From JAABRB01 sp041617635 (lineage in GTDB: Bacteria > Pseudomonadota > Gammaproteobacteria > Burkholderiales > SG8-39): DNA of 36,890 nt. Below are positions 31,325-36,890 of the stretch, in pieces. A program made the translations under genes and the position numbers. The notes beneath the pieces were generated by a model that had not been told where the DNA came from, ran no database searches, and saw only the letters and a list, made by a program, of their open reading frames with translations. Within the stretch, counting starts at the first letter, position 1; every line of letters starts with the position of its first letter. The stretch lies in NCBI GenBank assembly GCA_041617635.1, contig JBFJOO010000037.1:1-36890 (forward strand). Direction: 5' to 3'.

Positions 31325-31708
31325 TCAATCGCGCTCGATGAGCTCGATCTTGTAGCCGTCGGGATCCTCGACGAACGCGATGACGGTTGTCCCGCCCTTG
31401 ACCGGACCGGCATCACGCGTGACTTTTCCGCCGCGCTTCTTGACTTCCGCGCACGCTTTGGCCGCGTCGTCCACTGCAACGGCGATGTGTCCGTAGGCCG
31501 AGCCCAGATCGTACTTGTCCACGCCGTAGTTGTAGGTGAGCTCGAGGACCGAAGCCCGGTCCTCCTCGTCGTATCCGACGAACGCGAGCGTGTACTTCTG
31601 GTCCGGGCGGTCCGAGGTGCGCAGCAGCTTCATAGCGAGCACTTCGGTGTAGAACTTGACCGAGCGATCGAGGTCGCCGACTCGCAGCATGGTGTGCAGG
31701 ATTCGCAT
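31325..31708 (-). CDS. gloA: Lactoylglutathione lyase (glyoxalase I)
   Basis: This 127-residue glyoxalase I converts the methylglyoxal-glutathione hemithioacetal to lactoylglutathione. Metal ligands typical of the Ni/Co-type enzyme are visible: His5 (ILHTMLRVGDL), a Glu in VLELTYNYG, the His in YGHIAVAVDD and the Glu in YKIELIERD. Size and motif order match the short proteobacterial GloA. It lies between rsmA (convergent) and the YgjP-like gene, whose stop is 5 bases upstream, so the two are likely co-transcribed. Confidence 0.95.
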   Translation of the reverse strand: MRILHTMLRVGDLDRSVKFYTEVLAMKLLRTSDRPDQKYTLAFVGYDEEDRASVLELTYNYGVDKYDLGSAYGHIAVAVDDAAKACAEVKKRGGKVTRDAGPVKGGTTVIAFVEDPDGYKIELIERD

Positions 31709-31713
31709 GGCTG

Positions 31714-32460
31714 TCAGAGCTCCGGAAGGGAGTGGGAAAGCGCGCGCAACTCGCCGCGAGTCGCCCGGTAATCGGGGCAGATGCTCTCGACCGCGCGCCA
31801 GAAGCGGGCCGAATGGTTCATGTGGCGAAGATGCGCAAGCTCGTGCGCCACGACGTAATCGATCAGCGCGATGCGCAAGTGTATCAGCCGCCAGGAGAGG
31901 CGCACGCCGCCGTCAGTGGAGCAGGAGCCCCACTGAGTGCGCGCGTTCGAAAGCGAAAGGCGGCGCACCCCGACGTCCATGCGCGGCGCGAGCGCCGCGA
32001 CGCGTTCGCCGAAGAGCGCGAGCGCGTGCGCCCGCAGCCAGCCGAGCGCCGACTCGCGCAGCGTGCCCGAGGCGATTTCGAGCTCGAGCCGGTCTCCGGC
32101 GAGGCGCGTTGGCTCGCCGACCGGCGCGGTGAACACGCCGACCTCCGAGCCGAGGTAGGGCAGGCGCGCGCCTTCGCGCCAGACAAACCGTGGGCGCGCA
32201 TTGGCCCGTGCCTCGTGGAGCTTGCGCAACACCCACGCCTGCTTCTCCCGGATGAATGCCTCCACCTCCGCCAGGGTGACCCAACGCGGCGCGGACGCCT
32301 GCAGTCCGTCCTCGTCGATCGCGATGCCGATGGTGCGGCGTCGCGCGCGCCGGAACGAGTAAGAGACAATGCGATCGCCGAGATGAATGCTGCGCATCCG
32401 GCCCGATGCCCGAGCCGGCGGTTCAACCTTGAACGGCAGTTCGAGCTGCATGGGGTGCAT
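31714..32460 (-). CDS. YgjP-like M48-type zinc metallopeptidase (DUF45)
   Basis: This protein of 248 residues has the zincin motif HELAHLRHMNHSARFW, which provides two metal His, a catalytic Glu and a distal His, together with SNARTQWGSCS and LSWRLIHLRIALIDYVVAHE. These features define the YgjP/WLM-like DUF45 family, related to SprT/Wss1 proteases. The cellular target is unknown. Start choice is uncertain: ATG 32460 and ATG 32451 (MQLELPF, a common family start) both lack a Shine-Dalgarno sequence and overlap plsC by 38 or 29 bases, while ATG 32397 avoids overlap but loses conserved residues. The gene follows plsC and precedes gloA. Confidence 0.85.
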   Translation of the reverse strand: MHPMQLELPFKVEPPARASGRMRSIHLGDRIVSYSFRRARRRTIGIAIDEDGLQASAPRWVTLAEVEAFIREKQAWVLRKLHEARANARPRFVWREGARLPYLGSEVGVFTAPVGEPTRLAGDRLELEIASGTLRESALGWLRAHALALFGERVAALAPRMDVGVRRLSLSNARTQWGSCSTDGGVRLSWRLIHLRIALIDYVVAHELAHLRHMNHSARFWRAVESICPDYRATRGELRALSHSLPEL

Positions 32461-33178
32461 CCACGGGGTGCGCGGGCGTCAGCGATGCCATCTGCCCCTC
32501 GATCCAGTCTTCGACTCTGCGCATCACCTCCTCCGCGGTCAATCCCTTGGTCTCGATCGGCTCTCCGATCACCACGGTGACCTTGCCCGGGAACTTCCGG
32601 AACGAATTGCGCGGCCAGACCAGCCCGGCGTTGTGTGCGACTGGAAGCACGCGGGCGCCGTTCTGGACCGCCAGGATTCCTCCGCCCGGCTTGTATGTGC
32701 CGCGGCGCCCCACCGGGATGCGCGTGCCTTCCGGGTAGACCATGATCGAGAATCCCTGGGCGAGACGCTCGCCGCCCAGCTCGATCATGCGGCGCATCGC
32801 GACCTTCCCTTTCGCGCGGTTGATCGCGACCGGGCTCATCAGCGCGAGGCCCCAGCCCAGGAACGGAAGCCAGAGCAGCTCGCGCTTCAGCACATAGACG
32901 TGGGGCGGAAAAATCGAGGTGTACGCGATCGTTTCCCACGCCGACTGGTGCTTGGAGAGAATCACGGTTGGCGTGCGCGGGATGTTGTCGCGGCCGATCA
33001 CCTCGTACTCAATGCCGAGGAGATGCCGCGCGAGCCAGAGCGCAAACCGCGGCCAGCCGGCGATCACCTGCCAGCGCACGATCCGGGGAAGCGGGAACGT
33101 CGCGAGCACGAGCCCGAAATACGGGATGACCACGACGACCAGGATGACCAGATACAGGGCGGAGCGCAGCAAGATCAT
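32423..33178 (-). CDS. plsC: 1-acyl-sn-glycerol-3-phosphate acyltransferase
   Basis: This 251-residue PlsC-family acyltransferase adds the second acyl chain to lysophosphatidate. An N-terminal hydrophobic segment (LYLVILVVVVIPYFGLVLA) anchors it in the inner membrane. The catalytic motif reads KHQSAWE, with Glu where many members have Asp in H-x4-D. YPEGTR is the substrate motif (Y in place of F), and VLPVAHNAG the last motif. The H-x4-E variant is common in betaproteobacterial members. Translation is coupled to gmhB (ATGA overlap). Specificity could be for another lysophospholipid or lipid A-type substrate, since gmhB is next to it. Confidence 0.88.
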   Translation of the reverse strand: MILLRSALYLVILVVVVIPYFGLVLATFPLPRIVRWQVIAGWPRFALWLARHLLGIEYEVIGRDNIPRTPTVILSKHQSAWETIAYTSIFPPHVYVLKRELLWLPFLGWGLALMSPVAINRAKGKVAMRRMIELGGERLAQGFSIMVYPEGTRIPVGRRGTYKPGGGILAVQNGARVLPVAHNAGLVWPRNSFRKFPGKVTVVIGEPIETKGLTAEEVMRRVEDWIEGQMASLTPAHPVDAPHAARTAVQG

Positions 33179-33708
33179 GGACAGAGCGCCTGCGCAACGG
33201 CGGTGAGGTCGGAATACACCAGCGTGTCCTCGGGCATGCCGCCCGACTCCTGGGTCTCCGCGCCCTTTCCGGTAAGCACCAGGATCGGCTGCGCGCCCAC
33301 CGCCGCCGCCGCCTGAAGATCGCGCAGGCTGTCCCCGACGGCCGGCACGCCGTTCAACGGCGTGTTGAAGCGCTCGCCGATCTCGAGCAGCATCCCGGGG
33401 GCCGGCTTGCGGAACTTGGAGCTCGATTCGGCAATGTCCGGGCAATAGAAGACCGCCTCGATCCGCCCGCCCGCCTGGCTCACGGCCTTGATCATCTTGC
33501 TGTTGATCGCGTTCAGCGTCGCCATGTCGAAGAGCCCGCGGCCGATTCCCGACTGGTTGGTGGCGACGACCGCGCGGTAGCCGCCGTGCGTGAGCCGCGC
33601 GATCGCCTCGAGCGATCCGTCGATCGGCCGCCACTCGTCAGGGCTCTTGATGTACTGCGCGCTGTCGTGATTGATCACGCCGTCGCGGTCGAGAATGATG
33701 AGCTTCAT
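33175..33708 (-). CDS. gmhB: D-glycero-beta-D-manno-heptose-1,7-bisphosphate 7-phosphatase
   Basis: This 177-residue HAD phosphatase removes the 7-phosphate in ADP-heptose synthesis for the LPS core. The nucleophile motif DRDGVIN is at residues 8-14, ATNQSGIGRG supplies motif II, FRKPAPGM motif III and VGDSLRDLQAA motif IV. The zinc loop of E. coli GmhB (with C-x-H and several Cys) is reduced here: only one Cys, in FYCPD, is seen in that region, as in shorter family members. It is coupled to plsC and lies 15 bases after glyS. Confidence 0.92.
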   Translation of the reverse strand: MKLIILDRDGVINHDSAQYIKSPDEWRPIDGSLEAIARLTHGGYRAVVATNQSGIGRGLFDMATLNAINSKMIKAVSQAGGRIEAVFYCPDIAESSSKFRKPAPGMLLEIGERFNTPLNGVPAVGDSLRDLQAAAAVGAQPILVLTGKGAETQESGGMPEDTLVYSDLTAVAQALCP

Positions 33709-33723
33709 GCGAGGAGAATTATC

Positions 33724-35793
33724 CTACGCCGCAAGCTTCGAGATGTCGGCGACCTGGTTCATCAGCGTGTCGAGCTGCGCCAGCAGTGCGAGACGATTGT
33801 CGCGCAGCGCCGCATCCTCCGCCATCACCAGCACCTCGTCGAAGAACCGGTCCACGTCGGCACGCGCGCCTGCGAGCAGCTTCAGGGCGTCGGCATAGGC
33901 CTGGCGCTCGACGTCCGCGCGCGTGGCCGGCGCCAGCCGTTGCACGGCCGCGAACAGCGCGCGCTCGGCCGCATCGCGCAGCAGGCCCGCATCGGGCTGC
34001 GGCTGCACCGCCCCGGCCTTCCTGAGGATATTGCGGATGCGCTTGTTCGCGGCCGCGAGGCTTTCGGCCTCGGGAAGCTTGCGAAACGCGCGTACCGCCT
34101 CGAGGCGTGGAACGACCCGGTCGATCCGCGTCGGTCGCTGACCGACAACGGATTCGATCTCGTCCGCCGCGAAGCCTCGATCGCGCAGGTAGGGGCGCAG
34201 GCGGTCCAGCATGAAATCGTGCAGCCGCTCGACGGTGTCGCCGGCGAGCTTCGTTGCACCGTAGCCCACACGCGCCAGGCCCAGGAGCTCGACGCAGTCG
34301 AGCGGCAACGCGTGCTCGGCCAGGATGCGCAGCACGCCGAGCGCGGCACGGCGCAATCCGAAGGGATCCTTGTCGCCGGTCGGCACGAGATCGATGCCCC
34401 AGATGCCGGCCAGCGTGTCGAGCTTGTCGGCGAGCGCGACGGCGTCTCCGATCCGGTCACCGGGCAGCTCGTCGCCGGCGAATCGGGGGCGATAGTGCGC
34501 CTCGATCGCGCGCGCGACGGCTTCCGGCTCGCCGGCGTGGCGCGCGTAATGCATCCCCATCACGCCCTGCAGCTCGGGAAACTCACCGACCATCCCCGTG
34601 AGCAGGTCGGCTTTTGCAAGACGTGCTGCGCGCCGGGCGAGCGCCGGGTCCGCGCCGAGCCCATCGGCAATAGCACCGGCCAAGCGCTCGATCCGCTCGA
34701 CCCGATCGAGCTGGCTGCCCAGCCGGTTGTGGTACACGACGGCCGCGAGCTGCGGGACGAGCTGCTCGAGGGGCCGGCGCCGATCCTGGTCGAAGAAGAA
34801 CTTGGCGTCCGCCAGCCGCGCGCGCAGCACACGCTCGTTGCCGTGAATGATCTGGCCAGGATGCTCGGTGCGCATATTGGAGACGAGCAGAAACCGGTTG
34901 AGCAACCTGCCCTGACCGTCGATCAGCGGGAAATACTTTTGGTTCTGGCGCATGGTGAGCATGAGGCACTCCTGGGGCACCTCCAGGAACGCCTTCTCGA
35001 AATGGGCCGCGTGGACCACCGGCCACTCCACCAGCGCCGTCACCTCGTCGATCAGCGCGTCATCGGCTGCAGGGTGTGCGCCGCCAGCGCCCTCGCGCAG
35101 CAGCGCCTCGATGCGCGTGCGGCGCCCCGCGAAACTGGCGATCACGCGCCCCTTCTCCTCCAGGTCGCGCGCGTAATCGGCGGCGTGGCGCAGCTCGATG
35201 TCCCCCTCCGAGAGGAACCGATGGCCGCGCGTCACGCGGCCGCTCGAGAGGCCGAGCACGGTCCCGGGAACGACGCGATCGCCGTGCAGCATCACCAGCG
35301 CGTGCACGGGGCGCACGAACTCCGCGTCGCCCGCGCCCCAGCGCATGAGCTTTGGCACCGGCAGCCGGCGCAGCGCCTCGGCAACATGCGGCGCGAGTGC
35401 GTCGTCGATCTTGCCGCCAGTCACGACGGACTGGTGCGCGAACTGCTCGCCCTTCTGGCCCGCCACGCGCGTGAGGGATTCGACTCCGACGCCCTGCTTC
35501 TTTGCGAAGCCCAGCAGCGCAGGCGTTGGTCGACCTTCCTTGTCGAGCCCCGCGCCGACCGCCGGCCCGAGCACCGTGCGCGCCTGGTCCGGTGCCTGCG
35601 CGGCCACCTGGTCGATGAGCACGCTCAGTCGGCGCGGCGTGGCGAACGCGGAGAACGCTGCGTCCTGCGGCGTGAACCCGTCCGCGCGCAGCATTCCGAC
35701 GAGCGCGTCGGCAAACGCATCGCCGAGGGATCGTAGCGCCTTCGGCGGTAGCTCCTCGGTGAGAAGCTCGACGAGGAGCGGCGTGGCGCTCAT
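33724..35793 (-). CDS. glyS: Glycine-tRNA ligase beta subunit
   Basis: This 689-residue beta subunit of the bacterial alpha2-beta2 glycyl-tRNA synthetase binds tRNA. The N-terminus LLVELLTEELPPKAL and the segments ATPRRLSV, VRPVHALVMLHGD, MLTMRQNQKYFPLID and GDKDPFGLRRAALGVLRI are typical, with an anticodon-binding C-terminal region (DRFFDEVLVMAED). The length matches the family. The ATG overlaps the glyQ stop (ATGA) with GAGG upstream; longer in-frame starts run through glyQ. Confidence 0.95.
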   Translation of the reverse strand: MSATPLLVELLTEELPPKALRSLGDAFADALVGMLRADGFTPQDAAFSAFATPRRLSVLIDQVAAQAPDQARTVLGPAVGAGLDKEGRPTPALLGFAKKQGVGVESLTRVAGQKGEQFAHQSVVTGGKIDDALAPHVAEALRRLPVPKLMRWGAGDAEFVRPVHALVMLHGDRVVPGTVLGLSSGRVTRGHRFLSEGDIELRHAADYARDLEEKGRVIASFAGRRTRIEALLREGAGGAHPAADDALIDEVTALVEWPVVHAAHFEKAFLEVPQECLMLTMRQNQKYFPLIDGQGRLLNRFLLVSNMRTEHPGQIIHGNERVLRARLADAKFFFDQDRRRPLEQLVPQLAAVVYHNRLGSQLDRVERIERLAGAIADGLGADPALARRAARLAKADLLTGMVGEFPELQGVMGMHYARHAGEPEAVARAIEAHYRPRFAGDELPGDRIGDAVALADKLDTLAGIWGIDLVPTGDKDPFGLRRAALGVLRILAEHALPLDCVELLGLARVGYGATKLAGDTVERLHDFMLDRLRPYLRDRGFAADEIESVVGQRPTRIDRVVPRLEAVRAFRKLPEAESLAAANKRIRNILRKAGAVQPQPDAGLLRDAAERALFAAVQRLAPATRADVERQAYADALKLLAGARADVDRFFDEVLVMAEDAALRDNRLALLAQLDTLMNQVADISKLAA

Positions 35794-36668
35794 TGTGCGT
35801 TCTTCAGCATCGGAAAGCCGAGCGCCTCGCGCGACGCGAGGTACGCTTGCGCCACCTGGCGCGCGAGAGCACGCACGCGCCCGATGTAGCTCGCGCGTTC
35901 GGTGGTCGAGATTGCTCCGCGCGCGTCGAGCAGGTTGAAGGTGTGCGAGCACTTCATGACCATCTCGTAGCCGGGCAGCGGCAGCCCGGCATCGAGGAGC
36001 CGCTTCGCCTCGGACTCGAATTCGCCGAAGAGCCGCAGTAGCCAGGGCGCGTTCGATTCCTCGAAGTTGTACCTGGACTGCTCGACCTCGTTCTGGTGAT
36101 AGACGTCGCCATAGGTGATGCCGGGCGTCCACACCAGGTCGAAGACGTTCTCGACCCCCTGCAGATACATCGCGAGTCGCTCGAGGCCGTAGGTGATCTC
36201 GCCCAGCACCGGCTGGCACGGCACGCTGCCGACTTCCTGGAAGTAGGTGAACTGGGTCACCTCCATGCCGTCCAGCCACACTTCCCAGCCGAGGCCCCAC
36301 GCGCCGAGCGTCGGCGACTCCCAGTCGTCCTCGACGAACCGGATGTCGTGCGCGGAAGTGTCGATTCCCAGCGCGCGCAGGCTGTCGAGGTAGAGATCCT
36401 GGATGTCGTCCGGCGACGGCTTGAGCACGACCTGGTACTGGTAGTAGTGCTGCAGCCGGTTGGGGTTGTCGCCATAGCGCCCGTCCTTCGGGCGGCGGGA
36501 AGGCTGCACGTACGCCGCGCTCCAGGGCTCCGGTCCGATCGCGCGCAAGAACGTCGCGGTGTGAAACGTTCCCGCGCCGACTTCGAGATCGTAGGGCTGC
36601 AGCAGCACGCACCCCCGCCGGCTCCAGAATGTCTGGAGCGCGAGGATGATGTCCTGGAATGTCTGCAT
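35790..36668 (-). CDS. glyQ: Glycine-tRNA ligase alpha subunit
   Basis: This 292-residue catalytic alpha subunit of the heterotetrameric glycyl-tRNA synthetase contains the class II motif segments GCVLLQPYDLEVGAGTFHTATFLRAIGPEPW, VQPSRRPKDGRYGDNPNRLQHYYQYQVVLKP (motif 2 region) and FTYFQEVGS, with EITYGLERLAMYLQG (motif 3). It heads the glyQ-glyS operon. Upstream (36669-36890) lies a copy of the palindromic repeat in the same orientation, about 116 bases from the start. The usual neighbour lnt, if present, would be beyond the window. Confidence 0.95.
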   Translation of the reverse strand: MQTFQDIILALQTFWSRRGCVLLQPYDLEVGAGTFHTATFLRAIGPEPWSAAYVQPSRRPKDGRYGDNPNRLQHYYQYQVVLKPSPDDIQDLYLDSLRALGIDTSAHDIRFVEDDWESPTLGAWGLGWEVWLDGMEVTQFTYFQEVGSVPCQPVLGEITYGLERLAMYLQGVENVFDLVWTPGITYGDVYHQNEVEQSRYNFEESNAPWLLRLFGEFESEAKRLLDAGLPLPGYEMVMKCSHTFNLLDARGAISTTERASYIGRVRALARQVAQAYLASREALGFPMLKNAQ

Positions 36669-36783
36669 GCGCGCGGGTGATCGAAACAGCCCGCAATTCT
36701 ACAGGCTCGACCTCGTGCGACAAATCGCGCGCCATGGTGGCGTCCGCGTGTCACGGTCGTCTGATCCGAACAGGTGCGTGGTG

Positions 36784-36890
36784 GCGGGTCAGCGGCCATG
36801 CCCGTCCGGCGCCTGAGGCCGCAAACGCCCTCCTGCGGGGACCCGGTTTGCGGCGGGCAGTCAACACACGACTACCCGCGCACAAACCAC
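36784..36890 (-). repeat. Partial copy of the palindromic repeat at the right window end
   Basis: Read on the minus strand from 36890 inward, this segment repeats 216-322. It has the left-arm segment GTGGTTTGTGCGCGGGTAG, then the GTGTGTT spacer, then the arm with GCCGCAAAC and GTTTGCGGC (36846-36854 and 36818-36826 on plus), GGCGCCGGACGGGCATGG and CCGCTGACCC. The 31 bases nearest the window end are identical to 216-246. The rest of the second arm would lie beyond the window. The copy is upstream of glyQ. Between it and glyQ, 36669-36783 holds no gene that I can support. Confidence 0.85.

Noticed and set aside
33586..35736. Long plus-strand open frame opposite glyS
   Set aside because: It is an antisense shadow of glyS; no start signal or family features.
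36784..36890. T-box or other leader riboswitch for glyQS
   Set aside because: The structure is a copy of the dispersed repeat found next to unrelated genes in other orientations, and no T-box conserved bases are seen.

Overview
The window is GC-rich bacterial chromosome and almost all of it is coding. Gene content and order point to a betaproteobacterium, most likely of the Burkholderiales or Rhodocyclales/Nitrosomonadales type. The evidence is the yicC-gmk-rpoZ-spoT block facing a kinase-phosphatase-rph-rdgB-hemW block, then dusB-fis-purH-purD-hemF, ubiH-pepP, amgK-murU divergent from lptD-surA-rsmA, and gmhB-plsC next to glyQS. LptD, SurA, a BamE-like lipoprotein, GmhB and AmgK/MurU indicate a Gram-negative cell with LPS and muropeptide recycling. 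I could not assign a genus. No rRNA, tRNA, CRISPR array, transposase or phage gene was recognised.

Layout. 1-362 is non-coding and filled by copies of a palindromic repeat. 363-2510 holds a divergent pair: a zinc-free medium-chain oxidoreductase and a cytosolic protein with reductive-dehalogenase-type iron-sulfur motifs. 2507-5785 (minus) is an alpha/beta hydrolase, SDR and aryl-CoA ligase operon that looks like part of an aromatic-acid pathway. 5848-10466 (minus) carries a BamE-like lipoprotein, spoT, rpoZ, gmk and yicC. 10723-16492 (plus) carries a Ser/Thr kinase, a PP2C phosphatase, rph, rdgB, hemW and a HAD-type hydrolase, interrupted by one small membrane-protein gene on the minus strand. 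16502-21611 (minus) is hemF, purD, purH, fis and dusB. 21859-26681 (minus) is ubiH, pepP, an unknown gene, murU and amgK. 26745-31271 (plus) is lptD, surA and rsmA. 31325-36668 (minus) is gloA, a YgjP-like metallopeptidase, plsC, gmhB, glyS and glyQ.

How the genes work together. The core is housekeeping: purine and guanine-nucleotide supply (purH, purD, gmk, rdgB), ppGpp control (spoT beside rpoZ), RNA processing and modification (rph, dusB, rsmA, yicC), heme (hemF, hemW), ubiquinone (ubiH), envelope building (lptD, surA, bamE-like, gmhB, plsC, amgK/murU) and glycyl-tRNA synthesis. Tight translational coupling is common: ATGA overlaps occur at hemW/HAD, dusB/fis, murU/unknown, gmhB/plsC and glyQ/glyS.

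The most unusual signal is a dispersed intergenic repeat family. A complete copy at 164-322 is a large imperfect palindrome with arms of about 73-79 bp around a 7-bp spacer GTGTGTT. Diverged or partial copies lie at 1-86, at 24451-24526 (one arm only) and at 36784-36890. Both ends of the window fall inside a copy, as expected if an assembly broke at a high-copy repeat. The repeat has strictly conserved stem sequences, variable loops and at least one compensatory base-pair change between copies. The second notable item is the reductive-dehalogenase-like protein at 1515-2510.
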